Assembly: GCA_946497905.1 (NCBI GenBank)
Contig: CAMMMI010000097.1
Coordinates: 1 to 5,545 of the forward strand
Length of the DNA: 5,545 bases
Source: an uncultured Clostridium sp.
GTDB lineage: Bacteria; Bacillota; Clostridia; TANB77; CAG-508
Direction of reading: 5' to 3'
The translations under genes and the position numbers were made by a program. A model generated the notes under the pieces. It was given only the letters and a program-made list of their open reading frames with translations. It was not told the origin of the DNA and ran no database searches. Within the stretch, counting starts at the first letter, position 1. The number at the start of each line of letters is the position of its first letter. Below are positions 1-5,545 of the stretch, one piece after another.

Positions 1-1
1 A

Positions 2-199
2 CAAAAAATGGTTTATTTTAAAAATGTAAAAACAGGAGAACAAGTTTCAAAACCAATTTCTTCTATTTCATTTATTAGGAATATGGGCAAAATTTATCAT
101 ATTTATGATTTATATAAAGAACTTTATCAAAATGAAAATATAGAAGAAATATATAATTTATCAAATCCATCTTCTGGTAATCCAACTTCTGGAAGATAA
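2..199 (+). CDS. C-terminal part of an unrecognised protein (5'-partial)
   Basis: The frame is open from the first bases of the window to a TAA stop at 197-199. The first ATG is at 8-10, but codons before it (CAA AAA) are also open. Only seven bases precede it and no ribosome binding site can be seen, so this is probably the end of a longer gene. From that ATG it would be 63 residues. The visible part is charged and rich in Tyr, Ile and Asn, with no membrane segment or motif I recognise. It ends in a low-complexity tail NPSSGNPTSGR, which comes from a 15-bp tandem duplication. A hairpin starts inside the stop codon, which supports a real gene end here. Function unknown. The alternative is a short spurious frame, but codon use matches the AT-rich neighbours. 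Confidence 0.5.
   Translation, partial: QKMVYFKNVKTGEQVSKPISSISFIRNMGKIYHIYDLYKELYQNENIEEIYNLSNPSSGNPTSGR
164..193 (+). repeat. 15-bp tandem repeat, two units, coding N-P-(S/T)-S-G
   Basis: Bases 164-178 and 179-193 are adjacent in-frame 15-base units that agree at 13 of 15 positions. They encode NPSSG followed by NPTSG just before the final Arg and the stop. This is probably a slippage duplication that lengthened a flexible C-terminal tail. Confidence 0.6.
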
Positions 200-239
200 A
201 ATTACCATTTTGGGGACGCGTCCAAAATTGGTAATTTTT
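198..239 (+). terminator. Hairpin overlapping the stop codon, GGGGACG-type loop
   Basis: The left arm 198-213 (AAAATTACCATTTTGG) pairs with 222-238, with one bulged T at 228. The apex is the self-complementary GGACGCGTCC at 214-223. The hairpin begins within the TAA stop of the upstream frame and is followed by TTTTTATAAT, a weak U-tract. It is likely a Rho-independent terminator for the leftmost gene. The apex carries GGGGACG at 212-218, which recurs after the stop codons of rny and spoVS. The symmetry means it could act on both strands. Confidence 0.65.
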
Positions 240-253
240 ATAATGCTAAAATT

Positions 254-312
254 ACTAAAGATATTTAGTTTGAAAAATTTATTTTTCATAACTAACTGTT
301 ACTTCTTAGTAA
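254..312 (+). other. Leader of the GH57 gene with three short palindromes
   Basis: The sequence shows three short inverted repeats in a row: ACTAAA-GATA-TTTAGT (254-269), GAAAAAT-TT-ATTTTTC (272-287) and TTACT-TCTT-AGTAA (299-312). They lie between the upstream terminator and the ribosome binding site at about 316-324. They could be operator sites or small leader hairpins. In DNA this AT-rich some such palindromes arise by chance, so the functional reading is speculative. No convincing -35/-10 pair was found here. Confidence 0.25.
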
Positions 313-336
313 AGCAAGAAAGGAATGAAATTTAAA

Positions 337-1923
337 ATGAATTCAAAAAAAGGCTATGTTAGTTTCGTATTACATGCACATCTTCCATTTATCCATCATC
401 CTGAAAGCGATGATTATTTAGAAGAATCTTGGCTATATGAAGCTATATCAGAAACATATATCCCTCTTTTGACTAATTTTCAAAAATTAGTAGATGAAGG
501 TGTAAACTTTAGGATTACAATGTCCATGACTCCTCCTCTTCTTTCTATGCTTGATAATAAATTATTGCAAAGAAAATATATAAAATATCTTAAAAAATTA
601 ATAGAACTATCAAAAAAAGAAATAAAGAGAACTGCTGGAGATGAACGTTTAAATAAATTATCTAAATATTATTATGATAGATATTCAAATGATTTACATT
701 TATTTAAAGATATTTATAAATGTAATTTAATTAACGCTTTTAAGCATTTTCAAGATATAGGGGTTCTTGAAATAATTACATGTGGTGCAACACATGGTTA
801 TTTTCCGATTTTATATGTGAATGAAAAAACTGTTAAAGCCCAAATAGCAGTTGGTGTTCAAACATATGAAAGATATTTTGGAAGAAAACCTCGTGGAATT
901 TGGCTTCCTGAATGTGGTTATGTTCCTGAGGCTGATAAATATTTGAAAGAATTTGGCATTGATTATATTATTACAGAATCACATGGTATTTTATATGCTG
1001 ACCCTACTCCTATATATGGAACTTTTGCTCCAATAGTTTCTCCTCAAGGCGTGATAGCTTTTGGACGTGATATAGAGTCATCAAGACAGGTATGGAGTTC
1101 TATTAATGGCTATCCTGGCGATTTTAATTATCGTGAATTTTATCGTGATATAGGTTATGATGCTGATTATGATTATATAAAACCATATATTGCTCATAAT
1201 GGAGTTAGAGTTCATACTGGAATTAAATATTATAGAATTACTGGCAAGACAGAATTTAAAGATTATTATAACCTTCAATGGGCTAAAGATTCAGCAGAAA
1301 AACAGGCTGGACATTTCTTAGATTGTAGAACCGCCCAAATTGAAAATTTATCACAATATATGGATACTCCGCCTATTATACTTTGTCCTTATGATGCCGA
1401 ATTGTATGGCCACTGGTGGTATGAAGGTCCTTATTGGTTGTATATTTTGTTTAAGAAGATTTATTATGATGATTGTAATTTTGAATTAATTACACCATCT
1501 GAATTTATAGATAAATATCCAAATATGCAAGTGTCATCTCCTTGCCGTTCAAGTTGGGGAGCAAATGGATATAGCGAAGTATGGCTAAATCCATCTAATG
1601 ATTATGTACATAGACATCTTCATGTTGCAGGTGATAGAATGTGTGAGTTAGCTTCTCTTTTCCCTGACGCTAAAGGTTTAAAGAAAAAAGCTTTAAATCA
1701 ATGTGCTCGAGAATTATTGCTTGCTCAAAGTAGTGATTGGTTATTTATTATTACTAATGGAACTATGGTGGATTATGCGAAAAAAAGAATTAAAGATCAT
1801 ATTGGTAGATTTACTAAATTATATTATCAGATAAAAAATAATGAAGTTGATGAGGAATTTCTAAAAGATATTTCTAAAAAAGATTGCGTTTTTCCTGATA
1901 TTGATTATAGGATTTATTATTAA
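337..1923 (+). CDS. GH57 family 1,4-alpha-glucan branching enzyme
   Basis: Predicted to cut an alpha-1,4 glucan chain and rejoin the piece through an alpha-1,6 bond, making branches in a glycogen-like polymer in the cytoplasm. Numbered from the ATG at 337 (528 residues, close to the family's usual size of about 520-560), it shows the GH57 signatures. These are an N-terminal HAHLP (13-17), EIITCGATHGYFP (about 145-157), WLPECGY with the presumed nucleophile Glu192, and PYDAELYGHWWYEGP with the presumed acid/base Asp353. A C-terminal AQSSDWLF (about 463-470) is typical of the branching-enzyme (DUF1957) group. There is no signal peptide. An in-frame ATG lies at 325, but the AAGAAAGGA ribosome binding site (316-324) touches it directly with no spacer. 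The ATG at 337 has a 12-base spacer and is preferred. No glg genes are visible nearby, so it looks like a single-gene unit. Family assignment is firm; exact specificity (branching rather than amylase or glucanotransferase) is inferred from motifs. Confidence 0.92.
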   Translation: MNSKKGYVSFVLHAHLPFIHHPESDDYLEESWLYEAISETYIPLLTNFQKLVDEGVNFRITMSMTPPLLSMLDNKLLQRKYIKYLKKLIELSKKEIKRTAGDERLNKLSKYYYDRYSNDLHLFKDIYKCNLINAFKHFQDIGVLEIITCGATHGYFPILYVNEKTVKAQIAVGVQTYERYFGRKPRGIWLPECGYVPEADKYLKEFGIDYIITESHGILYADPTPIYGTFAPIVSPQGVIAFGRDIESSRQVWSSINGYPGDFNYREFYRDIGYDADYDYIKPYIAHNGVRVHTGIKYYRITGKTEFKDYYNLQWAKDSAEKQAGHFLDCRTAQIENLSQYMDTPPIILCPYDAELYGHWWYEGPYWLYILFKKIYYDDCNFELITPSEFIDKYPNMQVSSPCRSSWGANGYSEVWLNPSNDYVHRHLHVAGDRMCELASLFPDAKGLKKKALNQCARELLLAQSSDWLFIITNGTMVDYAKKRIKDHIGRFTKLYYQIKNNEVDEEFLKDISKKDCVFPDIDYRIYY

Positions 1924-1945
1924 TTTTTAATAATATATATTTTAA

Positions 1946-2025
1946 AGAAACTCTAAATAAATTATATGGTATTGTTACAAACACAAAAGTTTGAACTTTT
2001 TCCATAAAATTTATTTAGAGTTTCT
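1946..2025. repeat. Near-perfect 24-bp inverted repeat, 80 bp overall (MITE-like or long hairpin)
   Basis: Arms 1946-1969 and 2002-2025 are reverse complements with one mismatch in 24. They start AGAAACTCTAAATAAATT and end at CCATA/TATGG around a 32-base spacer. The spacer holds a further small palindrome AAAAGTT-TG-AACTTTT (1985-2000). It lies 22 bases after the branching-enzyme stop, between convergent genes, so it could end transcription from either side. However, the loop is long and no U-run follows, which is poor for a standard terminator. The alternative is a small non-autonomous insertion; no clear target-site duplication could be seen. Confidence 0.6.
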
Positions 2026-2074
2026 ATATTAATTTCTATAAAATTTAAAATTCATTACGTTGTTTCCGTATGGT

Positions 2075-2128
2075 AAGGTCTGTCCCTTTGTTCCCGAATT
2101 TTAGGGATTGAAGGTACGTCCCCTTGTT
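2075..2128 (-). repeat. Two direct copies of an 18-base GGGAC motif after spoVS
   Basis: On the plus strand, 2075-2092 (AAGGTCTGTCCCTTTGTT) and 2111-2128 (AAGGTACGTCCCCTTGTT) agree at 15 of 18 positions, with a 36-base period. In the sense of spoVS they read AACAAGGGGACGTACCTT then AACAAAGGGACAGACCTT, and the first copy overlaps the spoVS stop codon. Each can form a small AAGG/CCTT hairpin, and TCCC/GGGA lies between them. The region probably serves as the 3' end of the spoVS transcript, although it has no standard U-tract. Two copies with this spacing do not make a CRISPR array. Confidence 0.55.
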
Positions 2129-2390
2129 ACACTCTTGATTCTACTATTAACTTTATACCAGTTCTGTCTTCTCCTTCAACTTCTACCTCTGCAAATGCTG
2201 GTATGCAAACTAGGTCTACACCTGATGGTGCAACAAATCCTCTTGCTATTGCCACTGCCTTAACTGCTTGATTTAATGCTCCTGCTCCAATTGCTTGCAT
2301 TTCTGCCTTGTTTGATTCTTTTACTAACCCAGCTATAGCTCCTGCTACTGAATTAGGGTTTGATTTTGCTGAAATCTTTAAAACTTCCAT
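2127..2390 (-). CDS. spoVS: Stage V sporulation protein S (SpoVS)
   Basis: The 87-residue product matches the small, highly conserved SpoVS family, which is 86 residues in Bacillus subtilis. It starts MEVLKISAKSNPNSVAGAIA, contains the alanine-rich core with GAGALNQAVKAVAIARGFVAPSG, and ends at a TAA at 2127-2129. SpoVS has an Alba-like fold and is thought to bind nucleic acid. In Bacillus it affects spore coat and cortex completion and septation, but its molecular action is poorly known. The start is supported by a perfect AGGAGG nine to ten bases upstream. It follows ymdB on the same strand after 182 bases and has its own likely promoter (2443-2471). Homologues also exist outside spore formers, so presence alone does not prove sporulation. 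Confidence 0.95.
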   Translation of the reverse strand: MEVLKISAKSNPNSVAGAIAGLVKESNKAEMQAIGAGALNQAVKAVAIARGFVAPSGVDLVCIPAFAEVEVEGEDRTGIKLIVESRV

Positions 2391-2442
2391 TTTCTTTTGC
2401 CTCCTATTTTTTTATATTTTTGTTGCAACTTTTACGATTTTT

Positions 2443-2471
2443 ATTTTACAATATTTGGAAATAGTTGTAAA
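2443..2471 (-). promoter_or_regulatory. Likely sigma-A-type promoter of spoVS
   Basis: Reading the minus strand, TTTACA (2466-2471) is followed after exactly 17 bases by TAAAAT (2443-2448). This leaves a leader of about 45 bases before the spoVS ATG. Both hexamers are one base from consensus. Bacillus spoVS depends on sigma-H, but no good sigma-H pair was found. AATGAATTT and ATAGAATTT further upstream resemble its -10 element without a matching -35. Confidence 0.5.
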
Positions 2472-2572
2472 GTATTTTTTTGAAAATTCTATTAGATTTC
2501 ATCGCAAATTCATTATACTTTCGACATTTTTCGAACTATCTATTTTATTATATATTTTTTTCGATTTTTTAC

Positions 2573-3343
2573 TTAAATATTTATTCTCTGTATATTTCTA
2601 ACTTTATTTGTTTTATCATCTATATTAAATATTACACCATTAAACATGCATTCTCCTGTTGCTATTTTATATCTTTCTGGTAATGTCGTTTCAAATCTTT
2701 TTATAACTACATCTATATCCATTCCAAGAGCCGAATTCTTTGGTCCTGTCATTCCTATATCAGTTATAAATCCAGTCCCTTTAGGTAAAATTCTTTCATC
2801 TGCTGTCTGTACATGTGTATGTGTTCCATAAATAGCTGTAATTTTACCATCAAGATAATGGGCTAATGTTATTTTTTCTCCAGTAGCTTCTGCATGAAAG
2901 TCTACCACTATTATATCTACTTGTTTTTCTATTTTTTCAATTATTTTTTTTACTATTAAAAATGGGTTTTCAGACAATATATTCATATATACTCTACCTA
3001 TTAAATTTATAACAGCTATTTTTTTATCTTTACAATTATAAATACCATATCCCTTACCCACAACTCCTTTTGGATAATTTGCTGGTCTAATTAGCTTAGG
3101 ATGGTCTATAAATTTAAAAATATCCTTTTTCCCCCATGTATGATTCCCCATTGTAATTACATCAACTTTTGCTTCTAATATATCTTTAAAATTTTTTTCA
3201 GTCATTCCCATTCCTTCTGCTGAATTTTCTCCATTTACTATAACAAAATCTATTTCTTCTTTTTCTCTTAATAATTTTAATTGTCTTCCTAATTCTTTTA
3301 CTCCTGCTGAACCTATTAAGTCTCCAACTGCTAAAATTTTCAT
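2573..3343 (-). CDS. ymdB: YmdB-type metallophosphoesterase (2',3'-cyclic nucleotide phosphodiesterase)
   Basis: The 256-residue protein (264 in B. subtilis) has the calcineurin-like metal-binding motifs of the YmdB family. These are GDLIGSAG with Asp8, VNGENSAEGMGMT with Glu39, GNHTW with Asn67 and His68, VDFHAEATGEK with His150, and GTHTHVQTADERI with His175 and His177. Together these can bind a two-metal centre. In Bacillus, YmdB hydrolyses 2',3'-cyclic nucleotides, products of RNA cleavage, and influences the choice between motility and biofilm. No signal peptide is visible, so it is expected in the cytoplasm. The ATG is preceded by AGAAGGA at good spacing. The gap to upstream rny is 65 bases and contains a hairpin. 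The next gene is spoVS, as in Bacillus. No terminator is evident after its TAA, so read-through into spoVS is plausible. Confidence 0.95.
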   Translation of the reverse strand: MKILAVGDLIGSAGVKELGRQLKLLREKEEIDFVIVNGENSAEGMGMTEKNFKDILEAKVDVITMGNHTWGKKDIFKFIDHPKLIRPANYPKGVVGKGYGIYNCKDKKIAVINLIGRVYMNILSENPFLIVKKIIEKIEKQVDIIVVDFHAEATGEKITLAHYLDGKITAIYGTHTHVQTADERILPKGTGFITDIGMTGPKNSALGMDIDVVIKRFETTLPERYKIATGECMFNGVIFNIDDKTNKVRNIQRINI

Positions 3344-3369
3344 CTTATTCCTTCTTTCTTATTTACATA

Positions 3370-3408
3370 AAAGTGTGCCAAAAGAGCCCGTCCCCTTTGG
3401 CACACTTT
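3370..3408 (-). terminator. 13-bp perfect hairpin directly after the rny stop codon
   Basis: Arms 3370-3382 and 3396-3408 (AAAGTGTGCCAAA and its complement) pair without mismatch around a 13-base loop, which on the minus strand reads GGGGACGGGCTCT. The hairpin starts at the base after the rny TAG. Only a short T4 run follows, so termination may be partial. It would then leave less mRNA for ymdB and protect the 3' end of rny. The GGGGACG in the loop links it to the hairpins at 198-239 and the repeats at 2075-2128. Confidence 0.7.
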
Positions 3409-4950
3409 CTATTTAGCGTAATCAATTACTCTTGTTTCTCTGATTATATTTACTTTTATTTGTCCTGGATAATCCATTTCATTTTCTACTTTTTTAGCAA
3501 CGTCTCTTGCTAATATTGTCATTTTATCATCAGAGATTTTATCTGGCTTAACTATAATTCTTATTTCTCGTCCTGCTTGTATTGCAAATGATTTTTCTAC
3601 ACCATCAAATGAGTCTGCAATTTCTTCAAGGTTTTGTAGTCTCTTGATATATGCTTCTAATGTTTCTCTTCTTGCTCCTGGTCTTGATGCTGATATTGCG
3701 TCTGCTGCTTGTACTAGAACTGCTTCTAGCGTTTGAGGTTCTACATCTCCATGGTGTGCTTCTACTGCATTTATTACAAGTGGATTTTCTTTATATTTTT
3801 TAAGAACTTCAACACCTATTTCTACATGTGTTCCTTCCATGTCATGGTCTAGTGCTTTACCAATGTCATGTAATAAACCTGCTTTTCTTGCTAATTTAGC
3901 GTCTAGCCCTAATTCTTCTGCCATTATTCTAGCTAAGTTTGAAACTTCAATTGAGTGATTTAATACATTTTGACCATAACTTGTCCTATATTTTAGTTTA
4001 CCAATCAATTTTACTAGATCTGGGTGAAGACCAATTACTCCTGTTTCAAGAACTGCTCTTTCTCCTTCTTCTTTAATTGTACTATCTAGTTCTTCTTTGG
4101 CTTTTTCGACCATTTCTTCTATTTTTGCTGGATGAATTCTTCCGTCATCTATTAATTTTTCTAGAGTTATTTTTGCTACTTCTCTTCTTAATGGGTCAAA
4201 CCCTGATAATACTACTGCTTCTGGTGTATCATCTATAATTAAGTCTACACCTGTAAGAGTTTCTATAGCTTTGATATTTCTTCCTTCTCTTCCTATTATT
4301 CTACCTTTCATATCATCATTTGGAAGTGATACTATTGATACGGTAGTTTCTTGTGAATGGTCTGCTGCACATTTTTGTACTGCATAACTTAGAATTTCTT
4401 TGGCATTTTTGATTGATTCTTCTTTGGCTTTTTGTTCTTTTTCTCTTATTAGTGCTGCTTTTTCTGCTGTTAATTCTTTGTCCATTTCAGATAAAAGCCT
4501 TTGTTTTGCTTCTTCTTTAGTTAGAGAAGCTATTCTTTGAAGCTCTACTACTTCTTGGTCATACAATTTTTGAATTTCTTCTTTTTCCTTTTCTACTGCT
4601 TGTATTTGTTTTTCAATTTCTTGCTCTTTTTTCTCAAAATTTTCTGAACGCCTTTCTAAGTTTTCTTCCTTTTGGATAAGTCTTGCTTCTTGTTTTTGTA
4701 CTTCGCCTCTTCTTTCTTTAATCTCTTGATCTAATTCTTTTCTATTGTTCATTATCTCTTCTTTAGCTTTGAATATTTCTTGCTTTTTCAAATTTTCTGC
4801 TTCTATTTTCGCTAAATCAACTAATCTTTTAGCTTCTGTTTCTGCTCCTTGAATTTTAGATTCTGCAACTTTTTTTCTGTACACCATTCCTATTAGTATT
4901 CCTATTGCAAGTGAGATTAAGACAGCGGCGATTGTGATTACTATATCCAT
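3409..4950 (-). CDS. rny: Ribonuclease Y
   Basis: RNase Y is the membrane-anchored endoribonuclease that starts decay and processing of many mRNAs in Firmicutes. The 513-residue product (about 520 in B. subtilis) has the full domain order. There is one N-terminal membrane segment (about 3-24, ending in YRKK), then a long Glu/Lys/Gln-rich coiled coil (about 28-190). A KH RNA-binding domain follows (about 203-265) with GRIIGREGRN, and its GREG loop is at 220-223. An HD domain (about 325-420) carries the metal-binding His361-Asp362 in LLHDIGKALDHD and then EAHHGD. The conserved C-terminal domain ends VNIIRETRVIDYAK. The start has GAGG nine bases upstream and a leader of about 80 bases from a consensus promoter. 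No defect is seen. It heads the set rny-ymdB-spoVS. Confidence 0.97.
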   Translation of the reverse strand: MDIVITIAAVLISLAIGILIGMVYRKKVAESKIQGAETEAKRLVDLAKIEAENLKKQEIFKAKEEIMNNRKELDQEIKERRGEVQKQEARLIQKEENLERRSENFEKKEQEIEKQIQAVEKEKEEIQKLYDQEVVELQRIASLTKEEAKQRLLSEMDKELTAEKAALIREKEQKAKEESIKNAKEILSYAVQKCAADHSQETTVSIVSLPNDDMKGRIIGREGRNIKAIETLTGVDLIIDDTPEAVVLSGFDPLRREVAKITLEKLIDDGRIHPAKIEEMVEKAKEELDSTIKEEGERAVLETGVIGLHPDLVKLIGKLKYRTSYGQNVLNHSIEVSNLARIMAEELGLDAKLARKAGLLHDIGKALDHDMEGTHVEIGVEVLKKYKENPLVINAVEAHHGDVEPQTLEAVLVQAADAISASRPGARRETLEAYIKRLQNLEEIADSFDGVEKSFAIQAGREIRIIVKPDKISDDKMTILARDVAKKVENEMDYPGQIKVNIIRETRVIDYAK

Positions 4951-5038
4951 AATCTTACACCTCTTTCTTATTTAATTTTCAATGTTCGAATAAAATATAT
5001 CTATATTTGGTTTTATATATTTTTTTCTTTCCTATTAT

Positions 5039-5067
5039 ATTTTAACTTTATTATTGTAAACTGTCAA
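5039..5067 (-). promoter_or_regulatory. Sigma-A promoter of rny
   Basis: On the minus strand a perfect TTGACA (5062-5067) is followed after exactly 17 bases by TAAAAT (5039-5044). Transcription would start near 5031, giving a leader of about 80 bases to the rny ATG at 4950. It is the strongest promoter in the window by consensus and probably drives rny and, through partial read-through, ymdB. Confidence 0.8.
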
Positions 5068-5094
5068 GGGTTTTTTTAGCAAAAAGACAAATAA

Positions 5095-5196
5095 ATACTG
5101 GTTAGTTACTTAATATTTCTAACTTTTCAATTCATTAAAATATATTATTTTAATAAACTCTGAAACAACTGAAATATAAAAACCATTAACCAGTAT
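5095..5196. repeat. 102-bp imperfect palindrome upstream of rny
   Basis: Four paired blocks nest around a 3-base centre. They are ATACTGGTTA (5095-5104) with 5187-5196, ATATTTC (5113-5119) with 5171-5177, TTTCA (5125-5129) with 5161-5165, and ATTAAAATA (5134-5142) with 5146-5154. The unpaired stretches between them are similar in length on both sides (8/9, 5/5, 4/6). Thirty-one pairs fit this way. It sits between the decayed gene and the rny promoter. Read on the minus strand it is followed by a T-rich run, so it may be a terminator. It may instead be a worn miniature element or a structured RNA. Confidence 0.5.
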
Positions 5197-5545
5197 CAAA
5201 GTTGAATTCATATTGTACTTCATTTCCACAATAATCTGAGAATTTTTTTAATCCTTCAAATGTTATTAAAACACATTATACTTACATGTCCTGCTTTTTA
5301 AACCTAAATATTTATCTAGTATTTCATCTGATGCGAAACTTATTTTGTCAAGATACTCCCATCATCTTTCTTCTGTTTCTTTTACTTCTCCTTTTCCCAT
5401 TATCTTCATCATTTTATCATATATATTTTCAATGTATGATACATCTTCTTTATTTTGATAAAATCTTTCTCTGAAAACTTCTAGTCTATCCCAATTATCA
5501 ATAGCTTTTTTTTGTACTCTATTATTCATCGATTGCATAGATACA
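5186..5545 (-). pseudogene. Decayed, unrecognised gene (premature stop plus frameshift, runs off the window)
   Basis: The minus-strand frame is open from the window edge. From the ATG at 5536-5538 it runs 58 codons (MQSMNNRVQKK... to ...VKETEER) to a TGA at 5362-5364. The same frame then continues 31 more coding-like codons (WEYLDKISFASDEILDKYLG...) to a TAA at 5266-5268. A shifted frame from about 5272 continues VLITFEGLKKFSDYCGNEVQ and ends at a TAA at 5186-5188. All three pieces have the charged composition and A-rich codons of real genes here. The TGA is followed by TGG, so a Trp-Trp pair could have lost one codon by a G-to-A change. I recognise no family. It may instead be an intact short gene end at 5362 followed by unrelated sequence. 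The upstream part is outside the window. Confidence 0.45.

Noticed and set aside
239..244. Perfect TATAAT that might be a -10 box for the branching-enzyme gene
   Set aside because: No acceptable -35 lies 16-18 bases upstream, where the terminator hairpin is instead, and there is no extended -10 TGn. It is probably chance in AT-rich DNA.
1081..1278. Minus-strand 65-codon frame inside the branching-enzyme gene
   Set aside because: It is an antisense shadow of a clearly conserved GH57 coding region, with an Ile-rich composition that follows from the opposite strand.
2071..2128. Possible CRISPR array
   Set aside because: There are only two imperfect 18-base copies, with no further repeats and no cas genes.
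2520..2535. TTCGA-6-TCGAA inverted repeat between ymdB and spoVS, considered as a LexA-like operator
   Set aside because: It does not match the Gram-positive CGAAC-4-GTTCG box and is only 5 bp per arm, so it is not supported as a binding site.
2308..2831. Plus-strand open frames of about 60-100 codons opposite spoVS and ymdB
   Set aside because: They overlap well-identified minus-strand genes or AT-rich intergenic DNA, are rich in Phe/Ile/Tyr as expected from antisense of A-rich genes, and lack ribosome binding sites.
5347..5352. TTGACA on the minus strand inside the decayed gene
   Set aside because: At 16-18 bases downstream there is no sequence resembling TATAAT, and it lies within coding-like sequence.
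5286..5474. Plus-strand 62-codon hydrophobic frame that could look like a small membrane protein
   Set aside because: Its Leu/Phe richness is what results from reading opposite to the A-rich minus-strand coding remnant, and no ribosome binding site precedes it.

Overview
The window is AT-rich (by eye about 70% A+T; not counted). It carries the linked set rny–ymdB–spoVS, an order familiar from Bacillus and many Clostridia. Strong AGGAGG-type ribosome binding sites, sigma-A promoters with a 17-base spacer and the sporulation-associated SpoVS all point to a low-GC Gram-positive bacterium, most likely a member of the Clostridia and possibly a spore former. No finer placement can be made from this sequence alone.

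Layout from left to right: (1) 2-199, plus strand, the end of an unrecognised reading frame cut by the window edge. A hairpin begins in its stop codon. (2) 200-336, a short leader with several small palindromes. (3) 337-1923, plus strand, a full-length glycoside hydrolase family 57 protein of the 1,4-alpha-glucan branching enzyme type. (4) 1924-2126, a convergent intergenic region holding a near-perfect 24-bp inverted repeat and two tandem copies of an 18-base motif. (5) 2127-4950, minus strand, transcribed rny, then ymdB, then spoVS. It has a consensus promoter before rny, a hairpin between rny and ymdB, and a second likely promoter before spoVS. (6) 4951-5545, a 595-base stretch without an intact gene. 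It holds the rny promoter and leader, a 102-bp imperfect palindrome, and what looks like a decayed minus-strand gene with a premature stop and a frameshift.

How the genes relate: RNase Y is the membrane-bound endoribonuclease that starts mRNA turnover in Firmicutes. YmdB is a metallophosphoesterase acting on 2',3'-cyclic nucleotides, and SpoVS is a small sporulation/development regulator. Their linkage suggests a shared role in RNA turnover and developmental choice. The GH57 branching enzyme belongs to glycogen-like glucan metabolism and appears functionally separate from the other three.

No new multi-gene system is visible. The most interesting signal outside the genes is a GGGGACG-type hairpin or motif found directly after three different stop codons, always in the sense orientation of the gene it follows. 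Next come two large inverted repeats of unknown origin.
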